64,000 nucleotides of DNA from Nymphaea colorata. Lineage: Eukaryota; Streptophyta; Magnoliopsida; Nymphaeales; Nymphaeaceae. Position numbers and translations under genes: made by a program. The stretch's first letter is position 1. Every line of letters starts with the position of its first letter. The stretch lies in NCBI RefSeq assembly GCF_008831285.2, contig NC_045151.1, positions 10,034,571 to 10,098,570 on the forward strand, given 5' to 3'. Below the pieces are notes generated by a model. The model did no database searches. It was not told the DNA's origin and worked only from the letters and a program-made list of their open reading frames with translations. This document shows positions 1 to 9,830 of this stretch, in pieces.

Positions 1-584
1 GCTCCTGGGGTCCCCATTGTCGTTTGGTGAAGCTCCTCTACACTCGCCCCCTTTATTCCTATAAATTGCGTTCTTGGTAATTGCCCTGCTCCTTGTGTTT
101 GAGGCTGGAACTCGCTTGACTTACCATCCGTCGCTGGATACCGAGGGCCTCGGTCTTCTGCCCTTGGTCGTGCCGCTGGGCTAGCCCCAGCGAGGTTTGC
201 CTCACTTTCCCCCTATAGAACGGGGTGGGTTTACTCGCTTTCAGCCTTAACTGTGGACCAACCTATGGGATGGGGAATGGTTTGTCCGAATAGGCATGAA
301 TGAATGGTTTGTTGAGTGAGGCTGAGGGCATTCTTGTACGCAACGGTTGTAAGGACTTGAACCCATTTGTGTAGTAGGTTCAGACCTAGAGTAGGTGGGA
401 AAGCCCTCCTTGTACCCATACCCTTGGGCATTCACTGGATTTGTCCCCAATGGAGTAGAAACTGAATTGTAATCTTGGTATCTCCGACACCGAAAGCATT
501 CCAGAAGAGATCTTAGGAGGTCAGGACGGCAGCGCAGTCTTGGTTTTCTGGGCAGCTACAGTGCCCGCAGCTTGCGTCCTACCA
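1..584 (+). repeat. LTR-1, 3' portion only
   Basis: This stretch is nearly identical to 5486-6102 and 10916-11529, the 3' ends of the other two LTRs. It lacks a roughly 30-bp segment near 85-100 that both other copies have. It ends in CA just before the primer-binding-site-like motif. The start of the LTR lies outside the window. Confidence 0.85.
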
Positions 585-586
585 GT

Positions 587-598
587 AGGTATCATAGC
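587..598 (+). other. Primer binding site-like motif, initiator Met tRNA type
   Basis: AGGTATCATAGC lies two bases after the LTR end and matches 10 of 12 positions of TGGTATCAGAGC, the usual plant PBS complementary to the 3' end of initiator methionine tRNA. The same motif sits at 6105-6116. Its position right after the LTR supports the boundary call. Confidence 0.7.
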
Positions 599-660
599 AG
601 ACTTCAGGATTCAGTTTTCGGTATTCTTTTCAGAGGATTACTCAGTTGTGTTTAGCAGCT

Positions 661-2470
661 ATGGCACCACGAAAAGATAAACAGGTAGCTACAGATATCG
701 AGTCACAGATGAGGGGGTAGTTGTTGTAACAGGGGAGGAAGTCACGCCTGTTACTCTCAAATCCCTCATGGATATGATGAGTCAGTTGCGAGATGACAAG
801 CACAGAATTGTAGAGCGCTTGAGAATCCTTTTGGCGCCCCACCCTTGCAGCAGGCCTTAGCTAGCCAAGATGTACCGACCACCTCTTATGCGCAGCAAGG
901 TGGAGTGACTGAATCTGCTATGCACAGGATGCTCAATCAGATGCAGCAGACGACCATACAGTCGGTCAGATCGACAGATGGGAAAGGGTTACTCTCCACG
1001 CCGACTAGAGAAGGCTGTAGTGTACTTGCGGGAAGGTTCCTCAGTGCTTCTATGCCCAGGCCACCTTTCAGCCAGCCAACCATGGACTTCGAGGTTCCCA
1101 GCGCTTCCTATACACAGCCACGAGGCATTTCTGAGTCTTCTATACATCAGGTGTTTTTGAAACGCAGCAGGTTAATGTGCCACCTATTCAAGCACCACAT
1201 GGGGAGGAATTACTTCCTAAGCCACCTAAGGAGGCCGACTATGTCAGTATAGATCAACCTTCTCAAATGAGCTACGCTGAAATGGAATGCGATGAGGTTG
1301 ATGAACCCTATCCACCTCCTAATGGCCGAAGATTTCAGCAAGGAGGGGAGCTGCAGCCACGAGTTCCTCTAAGGGTAAATGACCAGGTGCCTACGTTGGA
1401 AATTGAATGCCCTATGTTTAAAGGCACATACCTGCGTGACTGGAATTTTAAAGTTGAGAGGTACTCTTTGTGCTTAGGGGTACCACCAGAGCCCCAAGTC
1501 ACCTATGCCATGCTTTGTTTTGAAAATCCTAAGTATAATTACGTGAATCAGAGTGGCGCAGTGGAAGCGTGGAGGAAGCGGACAGCTATAAGGGCAGATG
1601 CGGGATAGCTCTTCCATCTCGTTCCTCCTATCATTGTTAGAAGAGCAGCCAGAGGCTAGAGCTAAGCCACGTAAGAGGCAAGTTTATGATCGTGGAAAAC
1701 CCTCCCACACAAGTACATGGCTCGACGAGCTCCACAGACCGCGAGAGACATTGTTAGCCTCATTGGCAAGGGACTATGGACCTCACCCCAGTCGAGCTTG
1801 TTGGGTGCGTGAGTTAAGGAGCGAGACAGTCCATACCGTCCATATTGTGGAAGGGAAAGAGAGACGTTTTCCGGGGACCTCAAGTGGAGAGGTTGAGGAG
1901 AACTTGGTGATGCAAGGAGAACTTCCTGAGCAAGTTGAGCACATTCCAGATCAGCTGCCTCGACCATACAAAATACTTTGGCACAGTTATGTGCAACGAC
2001 ACGGTCGCACGCGTCATGAAGTCTTGGTTGAGTGGGAAGGACCGGACCAAGGCAGCTCGTGGGAGGAGTTCGACCAGATCGCCCACAGGTTTCCTTACGC
2101 ACGAGCTTGGGGACAAGCTCAAACTCAGCGGGGTGGATCTGATACGTGCCTATCTAGGAGCCCGTCGAGACAGGACGCAGGCGATGCTGTGAGACGCAGG
2201 GCCACGCCGGCCAAGCGCCGAGGGAATGGGGAAACTCGCTCTTTGCCACCTCGGGGACAAGCTAGGACAGCGGATGAGGGTGTCGTCCAGGAGACTACTA
2301 CTGCCGTTGAGCCAAACGTGGGTGAAGGTGGCAGCAGGGTGCCGTCCAGGACAGGCCTGACCAGCGCCGAGGACCGCCGACGATGGCCACCTAGTGCCGA
2401 AGGTAGTGCCGATAGACGCGGGACAGCTAGCGTCTTCGGGGCTAGGACCAGGGCAGACACCGTCGAGTAG
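661..2470 (+). pseudogene. Broken Gag-chromodomain frame, array copy A
   Basis: This is the counterpart of the open frame at 6179-7966. It starts at the equivalent ATG but soon meets a stop, because a few bases are missing near 700 compared with copy B. It also lacks stretches near 815-830 and about 38 bp near 1600, and has a small extra segment near 2180. The surviving pieces are open at 1177-1608 (Gag-like) and 1598-2470. The latter keeps the chromodomain, recognisable by VLVEWEGPD and SSWEEFDQI. No protease, reverse transcriptase or integrase core lies between. The defects mean this copy cannot give the full product. Confidence 0.8.
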
Positions 2471-2824
2471 GGAAAGAGCCGACGACCGACCCGCGATTAG
2501 AATTTTATATGGCTAACTCTTCGTGTGATAGGGACGAAGACGCACCCGGACCTAGCGGGACCAAGGAGCTAGTTGGCACACGGAGCGATGGACGGATGCT
2601 GAAGGAGGACGGCTCGGACTCGGCCACGCTCGTGATGAAGAACACCCTTCCTGAAACAGGGTGAAGTGGGTTCACACCCAGCTCGAGCGTCTCGACTGAC
2701 CCCGCCCTTGGAACGGGCGTAGATGGACTTGGGTGACCCTGTGAAACGGTTTCCCTTTCATGTTGTACATAATTTTACTTAAGTCTTTTATTATTGTAAC
2801 CTATTGGACTGTGACTCAGTTCGG

Positions 2825-2924
2825 CCAGATGGAACCGGTTCGGCTGAGCAAACCGGCTCACTCATGCGTTAAAGCCAGATGGAACCGGTTCGGCTGAGCA
2901 AACCGGCTCACTCATGCGTTAAAG
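2825..2924 (+). repeat. 50-bp tandem duplication in LTR-2
   Basis: Two perfect 50-bp units, 2825-2874 and 2875-2924, each begin CCAGATGGAACCGG and end GCGTTAAAG. LTR-3 has a single, shorter version near 8400-8437, so the duplication arose after the copies separated. Confidence 0.9.
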
Positions 2925-2942
2925 ACGCTTGAACCTCAATGT

Positions 2943-2952
2943 ACATATATAC
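2943..2952 (+). promoter_or_regulatory. Candidate LTR TATA box, copy A
   Basis: TACATATATAC sits in an otherwise GC-rich LTR. A CT-rich stretch like a plant 5' leader follows from 2972. The equivalent site in LTR-3 is a better TATA (TATATATATA at 8455-8464). If used, the transcript leader would include about 3.1 kb of LTR with the tandem repeats. Confidence 0.45.
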
Positions 2953-3310
2953 TGTTTATTACGAAGGATTGGATTTCTCTCTCCTCTCTCGTGATTTTCT
3001 CTCTCCTCACGCCTGAGGGTTCACGCTCGCCATGGCGAGGGTTGTCTCCCCCGCGTCTCTCACTCGCGTCCCTGCCTCCTGACGCTTCCTCACCTTCAAC
3101 CCTTGCTTCTTCTGTATTCCCCGTGCGTCCCTTACCTCTGACGCTTTCTTCTGCTCTCCCCCGTGAGGTCCAAGCAAACCCCCTCGCCATCCACCGCAGC
3201 TGAACTTTGCTGCTTCACCGAAGCCTTAGTCGCTGTTCATGCCGCGCCCAATCACCTCTGTTCCTCCCTTCACCGAACCAAATTGGGAAGACCCTTCAGC
3301 GAACGGGCTT

Positions 3311-4400
3311 CACAGTTGGCATCTCCACTCCAGGGCGACGCCACGGTTCACCTCTGAGCAAGATCCGACTGCCCACTTCTGCCAACGAACCCCCGACAGA
3401 ATCAGAAGCTTGCAGGCGGCTCTACCCTTCCTGCCCGTAGATGGTTCCTAGCTGAGCCTAGGAACATCGCCGTTGGCTTCTGCACCTCTGGGCAACGCGG
3501 TGGATCCTTCCTGAGGAAGTTCTGTCCATCCACAGCTTCAGAGGACCCACCCGACGGAATCCTAAGCCCGCTGGCTGTTGTCCGCCCCTGTTCATGCCTC
3601 CTCCACCTGACCAGCCTGATGCACTTCCAGCTTCACCAGAGGAACTCGCCGTTGGTTTCTCCACCCCTGGGCGACGCCATGGTTCATCTCTGAGCAGAAT
3701 CCGACTGTCCCCAGCTGGCAAAGAACCCCCGACGGCATCAGGAGCTCGCTGGTTGCTGTCCGCCCCTGTTCGTGCCTCCTCCACCCGACCAGCCTGCAGA
3801 ACGATCCCAGCTTCACCAAGGGAACTCGCCGTTGGTCTCTCCACCCTTGGGCGACGCCATGGTTCACCTCTGAGCTGGATCCGACTGCCCACAGCTGCCA
3901 ACGTACCCCCGATGGAATCAGAAGCTCATTGGCTGCTGTCCGCCCCTATTCGTGCCTCCTCCACCCGACCAGCCTGCTGATGCACTCCTAGCTTCACCAA
4001 GGGAACTCGCCGTTGGTCTCTCATCCTCTGGGTGACGTCGTGGATCACTCCTGAGGAAGATCCGTCCTTCCACAGCTACAGAGGACCCACCCGACGGAAT
4101 CCTGAGATCACTGGCGGATGTCCGCCCCTGTCCGCGCCCCCTTCACCCGAACATCCTGCAGAAGCGATCCCAGCTCAACTCCAGGAACTTTCCGTTGGTC
4201 TCTCCACACCTTTCCACGCCCCCTTCACCCGAGCATCCTGTAGAAGTGATCCCAGCTCAACTCCAGGAACTTTCCGTTGTTCTCTCCACCCCTGGGCGAC
4301 GCCAGGGTTCATCTCTGAACAGGACCCGACCGCCCACATCTGCCAAAGAACCTCCTGCCGAAATCCTGAGCTTCCTGGCGGCGTTCCCAGTGATTTCCGC
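3311..4400 (+). repeat. 180-bp tandem repeat inside LTR-2
   Basis: A unit with the anchor GCCGTTGGTCTCTCCACC followed by GGGCGACGCCATGGTTCA recurs at 3468, 3648, 3828, 4009 and 4191. A more diverged unit lies near 3311 and a short 82-bp step leads to 4273. Spacing is 180-182 bp, or 60 codons, so several frames stay open on both strands and give repetitive Pro/Ser/Arg-rich conceptual proteins. These frames are a by-product of the repeat and not credible genes. Copy A has about 81 extra bp (around 4190-4270) that copy B lacks. Confidence 0.9.
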
Positions 4401-4619
4401 CTGAGCAGCAGCCAGTTCCACTGTTTACGACAGCAATTTGAGAAAAACTCCCAAATCGGGTGAACGATCAACCCCTTCCCTATTTCCATGGTTGATTGCT
4501 ATCCATTTCTTGCTGCGAATCGTTGGTATGTGTTGCTGGGTTGAACCGAGAGGAAGAGAACCCTCGGTTGTGTCTGCCGTGAGCTCTGTTCTCTGTAGCA
4601 GTCCCGTCCCCAGTCCTAT

Positions 4620-5525
4620 TAACGACTTGGCCATGGGGTGGTCAGTTGCCCCCCAAACTCTGGGCATCCCATCGTAATTACCTTGGCCAGCTACCGCCAA
4701 GTTTCAGCCTCATCCGCCATCAGAGTGAACCTCTGTGAATTTTTGAAGGTCGCTGCCCTGATCTGCCTGTTTTTCCCCTGATTCGGGTAACAGTCCAGAC
4801 ACTTGCAGAAGCAACGACTGGACCTTAGGGTGGGCTTTTGCCCCCCATCTTTTGGGCGTCCCTAGATAATTATCACAGACATCTGCACACCAAATTTCAG
4901 CTCAATCCGAGCTTCGAGCGAATTTTAGTGAATTTCACAAGAATGAGCTCCCCTGTCCTGCGCCTGAGACGAATCTGAAGCCTGTCGCCTGTGACAGTCG
5001 AGGGGCTTCTCCAGCGGCTAGAATCCGATCGCTGGGGTCTTTCCAGCTCCACGTTGGCCCATCCTCGAATAACTATCCGGCACAGCTGCTGTCCTAAATT
5101 CGGCCCAAAAGGACACCTCTATGAATTTTTGTGATTTTCGGAAGTGGCTAGATCCCTGTCCCCGCCCGTGAACCTGCATACGCCAGTCTCGACCGTGAGA
5201 AGCTGGAGCACTTGCTGCTTTGCAGCGCGCCTGCGCCGGTGTTGAACGGCGCTTGCCTCACCCCACTGCCGTCTGCTCCCGGGGTTTATAATCGCACACG
5301 GTGACGCTTCTCTACTCCTTGGGACTGTTCTTGCTTGTTTGATTACGCATTGACTGATTGGTTTTCTATTGTGAGGGCTGCTCCATGAGCCGCTAGGTAC
5401 CAGCAGTGAGGAGCTAGGAGCAAAGGCTGCTTGGCAGCACGCGTGCACCGGCATTAATCGGTGCCTGTCTCACCCCGTACGTTCGCTCCTGGGGTCCCTA
5501 TTATCGTCTGGTGAAGCTCCTCTAC
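4620..5525 (+). repeat. Diverged internal repeats of about 200 bp in the LTR
   Basis: Segments near 4640, 4840 and 5054 share a pattern: GCCCCCCA or GGCCCATC, a short variable part, GGGC(A/G)TCCC or similar, TAATTA/TAACTA, an AA(A/G)TTTC(A/G)GC-like block, then GTGAATTTTT or a variant. A second pair, 5205-5300 and 5430-5525, shares GCTGCTT(T/G)GCAGC, CACCCC and GCTCC(C/T)GGGGT. The LTR has grown by repeated internal duplication. The same layout occurs in LTR-3. Confidence 0.6.
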
Positions 5526-6104
5526 ACTCGCCCCATTTATTCCTATAAATTGTGTTCTTGGTAATTGCCCTGCTCCTTGTGTTTGAGGGTGTTCCCAAGG
5601 CGCGATAAGGAGCGTGGAAGAGGCTGGAACTCGCCTGACTTACCATCCGTCGCTGGATACCGAGGGCCTCGGTCTTCTGCCCTTTGTCGTGCCGCTGGGC
5701 TAGCCCCAGCGTGGTTTGCCTCACTTTCCCCCTATAGAACGGGGTGGGTTTACTCGCTTTCAGCCTTAACTGTGGACCAACCTATGGGATGGGGAATGGT
5801 TTGTCCGAATAGGCATGAATGAATGGTTTGTTGAGTGAGGCTGAGGGCATTCTTGTACGCAACGGTTGTAAGGCCTTGAACCCATCTTTGTAGTAGGTTC
5901 AGACCTAGAGTAGGCGGGAAAGCCCTCCTTGTACTCATACCCTTGGGCATTCACTAGGTTTGTCCCCAGTGGAGTAAAAACTGAATTGTAATCTTGGTAT
6001 CTCCGACACCGAAAGCATTCCAGAAGAGATCTTAGGAGGTCAGGACGGCAGCGCAGTCTTGGTTTTCTGGGCAGCTACAGTGCCGCAGCTTGTGCCCTAC
6101 CAGT

Positions 6105-6116
6105 AGGTATCATAGC
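6105..6116 (+). other. Primer binding site-like motif, copy B
   Basis: This is the same AGGTATCATAGC motif as at 587-598, two bases after the LTR-2 end. It supports priming by initiator methionine tRNA. Confidence 0.7.
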
Positions 6117-6178
6117 AGACTTCAGGATTCAGTTTTCGGTATTCTTTTCAGAGGATTACACAGTTGTGTTTAACAGCT

Positions 6179-7966
6179 ATGGCACCACAAAAAGATAAAC
6201 AGGTTGCTACATATATTGAGTCACAGGAGGTCACAGATGAAGGGGTAGTTGTTGTAATAGGGGAGGAAGTCACGCGTGTTACTCTCAAATCCCTCATGGA
6301 TATGATGAGTCAGTTGCGAGATGACAAGCGTAGAATTGTAGAGAGCCTTGACAGCCTTGAGAGGAGAGTGCTTGAGACTCCTTTTGGCGCCCCACCCTTG
6401 CTGCAGGCCTCAGCTAGCCAAGATGTACCGACCACCTCTTATGCGCAGCAAGGTGGAGTGATTGAATCTGCTATGCACAGGATGCTCAATCAGATGCAGC
6501 AGACGACCATACAGTCGGTTAGATCGACAGATGGGAAAGGGTTACTCTCCACACCGACTAGAGAAGGCTGTAGTGTACTTGCAGGAAGGTTCCTCAGTGC
6601 TTCTATGCCCAGGCCACCTTTCAGCCAGCCAACTGTGGACTTCGACGTTCCCATCGCTTCCTATACACAGCCACGAGACATTTCTGAGTCTTCTATACAT
6701 CAGATGTTTTTTGAAACGCAACAGGTTAATGTGCCACCTATTCAAGCACCACATGGGGAGGAATTACTTCCTAAGCCACCTAAGGAGGCCGACTATGTCA
6801 GTATAGATCAACCTTCTCAAATGAGCTACGCTGAAATGGAATTCGATGAGGTTGATGAACCCTATCCACCTCCTAATGGCCGAAGATTTCAGCAAGGAGG
6901 GGAGCTGCAGCCACGGGTTCCTCTAAGGGTAAATGACCAGGTGCCTACGTTGGAAATTGAATGCCCTATGTTTAAAGGCACATACCCGCGTGACTGGAAT
7001 TTTAAAGTTGAGAGGTACTTTTTGTGCTTAGGGGTACCACAAGAGCCCCAAGTCACCTATGCCATGCTTTGTTTTGAAAATCATAAGTATAATTACGTGA
7101 ATCAGAGTGGCGCAGTGGAAGCGTGGAGGAAGCGGACAGCTATAAGGGCAGATCAATTACTATCGCTTCTTGTTTTGGCTACCAAAGACGAGCGGGATAG
7201 CTCTTCCATCTCGTTCCTCCTATCATTGTTAGAAGAGCAGCCAGAGGCTAGAGCCAAGCCACGTAAGAGGCAAGTTTATGATCGTGGAAAAGCCTCCCAC
7301 ATAAGTACATGGCCCGACGAGCTCCACAGACCGCGAGAGACATTGTTAGCCTCATTGGCAAGGGACTATGGACCTCACCCCAGTCGAGCTTGTTGGGTGC
7401 GTGAGTTAAGGAGCGAGACAGTTCATACCGTCCATCTTGTGGAAGGGAAAGAGAGACGTTTCCCGGGGACCTCAAGTGGAGAGGTTGAGGAGAACTTGGT
7501 GATGCAAGGAGAACTTCCTGAGCAAGTTGAGCACATTCCAGATCAGCTGCCTCGACCTTACAAAATACTTTGGCACCGTTATGTGCAACGACACGATCGC
7601 ACGCGTCATGAAGTCTTGGTTGAGTGGGAAGGACCGGACCAAGGCAGCTCGTGGGAGGAGTTCGACCAGATCGCCCACAGGTTTCCTTACGCACGAGCTT
7701 GGGGACAAGCTCAAACTCAGCGGGGTGGATCTGATACGTGCCTATCTAGGAGGCCGTCGAGACAGGACGCAGGGCCACGCCGGCCAAGCGCCGAGGGAAT
7801 GGGGAAACTCGCTCTCTGCCACCTCGGGGACAAGCTAGGACAGCGGATGAGGGTGTCGTCCAGGAGACTACTACTGCCGTTGAGCCAGACGTGGGTGAAG
7901 GTGGCAGCAGGTGCCGTCCAGAACAGGCCAGACCAGCGCCGAGGGCCGCCAACGATAGCCACCTAG
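6179..7966 (+). CDS. Gag-like/chromodomain fusion protein of the non-autonomous retrotransposon
   Basis: This is an uninterrupted 595-residue frame. I chose the ATG at 6179 because MAPQKDKQ matches the start of copy A; further upstream only non-ATG codons extend it. Residues about 250-330 resemble the plant retrotransposon Gag core (PMFKGTYPRDWNFKVERYF, then CFEN), but the usual C-terminal half and CCHC zinc knuckle are missing. Residues about 455-503 are a chromodomain, with ILWHRYVQR, VLVEWEGPD and SSWEEFDQIAHRFP; chromoviruses carry this module at the integrase C-terminus. Protease, reverse transcriptase, RNase H and the integrase catalytic core are absent, so the frame looks like the product of an internal deletion. 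The segment between (about 335-450) and the Arg/Gly-rich tail (after 520) are unrecognised. The product may assemble with, or target, particles from an autonomous relative; that is inference. Confidence 0.72.
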   Translation: MAPQKDKQVATYIESQEVTDEGVVVVIGEEVTRVTLKSLMDMMSQLRDDKRRIVESLDSLERRVLETPFGAPPLLQASASQDVPTTSYAQQGGVIESAMHRMLNQMQQTTIQSVRSTDGKGLLSTPTREGCSVLAGRFLSASMPRPPFSQPTVDFDVPIASYTQPRDISESSIHQMFFETQQVNVPPIQAPHGEELLPKPPKEADYVSIDQPSQMSYAEMEFDEVDEPYPPPNGRRFQQGGELQPRVPLRVNDQVPTLEIECPMFKGTYPRDWNFKVERYFLCLGVPQEPQVTYAMLCFENHKYNYVNQSGAVEAWRKRTAIRADQLLSLLVLATKDERDSSSISFLLSLLEEQPEARAKPRKRQVYDRGKASHISTWPDELHRPRETLLASLARDYGPHPSRACWVRELRSETVHTVHLVEGKERRFPGTSSGEVEENLVMQGELPEQVEHIPDQLPRPYKILWHRYVQRHDRTRHEVLVEWEGPDQGSSWEEFDQIAHRFPYARAWGQAQTQRGGSDTCLSRRPSRQDAGPRRPSAEGMGKLALCHLGDKLGQRMRVSSRRLLLPLSQTWVKVAAGAVQNRPDQRRGPPTIAT

Positions 7967-8454
7967 TGCCAAAGGTAGTGCCGATAGATGCGGGACAGCT
8001 AGCGTCTTCGGGGCTACGACCAGGGCAGACACCGTCCACACCCGTCGAGCAGGGAAAGAGCCGACGACCGACCCGCGATTAGAATTTTATATGGCTAACT
8101 CTTCGTGTGACAGGGAAGAAGACTCACCCGGACCTAGCGGGACCAAGGAGCTAGTTGGCACACGGAGCGATGGACGGATGCTGAAGGAGGACGGCTCGGA
8201 CTCGTCCACGCTCGTGATGAAGACCACCCTTCCTGAGTCAGGGTGAAGTGGGTTCACACCCAGCTCGAGCGTCTCGACTGACCCCGCCCTTGGAACGGGC
8301 GTAGATGGACTTGGGTGACCCTGCGAAACGGTTTCCCTTTCATGTTGTACATAATTTTACTTAAGTCTTTTATTATTGTAACCTATTGGACTGTGATTCG
8401 GTTCGGCTGAGCAAACCGGCTCACTCATGCGTTAAAGACGCTTGAACCTCACTG

Positions 8455-8464
8455 TATATATATA
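8455..8464 (+). promoter_or_regulatory. Candidate LTR TATA box, copy B
   Basis: TATATATATA sits just before CTGTTTATTACGAAGG and a CT-rich leader-like stretch, at the position equivalent to 2943-2952 in LTR-2. It is a good plant TATA match in a GC-rich context. Confidence 0.5.
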
Positions 8465-8824
8465 CTGTTTATTACGAAGGATTCGATTTCTCTCTCCTCT
8501 CTCGTGATTTTCTCTCTCCTCACGCCCGAGGGTTCACGCTCGCCATGGCGAGGGTTGTCTCCCCCGCGTCTCTCTCTCGTGTCCCTGCCTCCTGACGCTT
8601 CCTCACCTTCAACCCTTGCTTCTTCTGTCTTCCCCGTGCGTTCCTTACCTCTGACGCTTTCTTCTGCTCTCCCCCGTGAGGTCCAAGCAAACCCCCTCGC
8701 CATCCACCGCAGCTGAACTCTGCTGCTTCACCGAAGCCTTAGCCGTTGTTCATGCCGCGCCCAATCACCTCTGTTCTTCCCTTCACAACACCAAATTGGG
8801 AAGACCCTTCAGCGAACGGGCTTC

Positions 8825-9830
8825 ACAGTTGGCATCTCCACTCCAGGGCGACGCCACGGTTCACCTCTGAGCAAGATCCGACTGCCCACTTCTACCAACG
8901 AACCCCCGACGGAATCAGAAGCTTGCAGGCGGCTCTACCCTTCCTGCTCGTAGATGGTTCCTAGCTGAGCCTAGGAACATCGCCGTTGGCTTCTGCACCT
9001 CTGGGCGACGCGGTGGATCCTTCCTGAGGAAGTTCTGTCCATCCACAGCTTCAGAGGACCCACCCGACGGAATCCGAAGCCCGCTGGCTGCTGTCCGCCC
9101 CTGTTCGTGCCTCCTCCACCTGACCAGCCTGATGCACTTCCAGCTTCACCAGGGGAACTCGCCGTTGGTCTCTCCACCCCTGGGCGACACCATGGTTCAT
9201 CTCTGAGCAGAATCCGACTGTCCCCAGCTGGCAAAGAACCCCCGACGGCATCAGGAGCTCGCTGGTTGCTGTCCGCCCCTGTTCGTGCCTCCTCCACCCG
9301 ACCAACCTGCAGAACGATCCCAGCTTCACCAAGGGAACTCGCCGTTGGTCTCTCCACCCTTGGGCGATGCCATGGTTCACCTCTGAGCTGGATCCGACTG
9401 CCCACAGCTGCCAACGTACCCCCGATGGAATCAGAAGCTCGCTGGCTGCTGTCCACCCCTATTCATGCCTCCTCCACCCGACCAGCCTGCTGATGCACTC
9501 CCAGCTTCACCAAGGGAACTCGCCGTTGGTCTCTCCACCTCTGGGCGACGTCGTGGATCACTCCTGAGGAAGATCCGTCCTTCCACAGCTACAGAGGACC
9601 CACCCGACGGAATCCTGAGATCACTGGCGGATGTCCGCCCCTGTCCGCGCCCCCTTCACCCGAACATCCTGCAGAAGCGATCCCAACTCAACTCCAGGAA
9701 CTTTTCGTTGGTCTCTCCACCCCTGGGCGACGCCAGGGTTCATCTCTGAGCAGGACCCGACTGCCCACAGCTGCCAAAGAACCTCCTGCCGGAATCCTGA
9801 GCTTCCTGGCGGCGTTCCCAGTGATTTCCG
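8825..9830 (+). repeat. 180-bp tandem repeat inside LTR-3
   Basis: The anchor GCCGTTGG recurs at 8982, 9161, 9341, 9522 and (as TTCGTTGG) about 9704, a spacing of 179-182 bp. A more diverged unit starts near 8828. It matches the array at 3311-4400 but lacks that copy's extra 81 bp. Confidence 0.9.

Larger units (their letters stand above)
2475..6102 (+). repeat. LTR-2, shared by the two units
   Basis: This is the long terminal repeat between the two internal regions, matched along its length by 8060-11529. The 3' end (CA at 6102) is firm because LTR-3 leaves homology at the equivalent base. The 5' end is not: it lies between the end of the coding frame and about 2765, and no polypurine tract followed by TG stands out. 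The LTR is about 3.3-3.6 kb, unusually long relative to a 2-kb internal region. It holds a TATA motif, a CT-rich stretch, a 180-bp tandem repeat and a set of diverged units of about 200 bp. Confidence 0.8.

Noticed and set aside
3458-3980. Open frames on both strands in the LTR repeats, such as 3458-3901 minus and 3594-3980 plus
   Set aside because: The 180-bp period equals 60 codons, so frames stay open by geometry. The proteins are repetitive and unrecognised.
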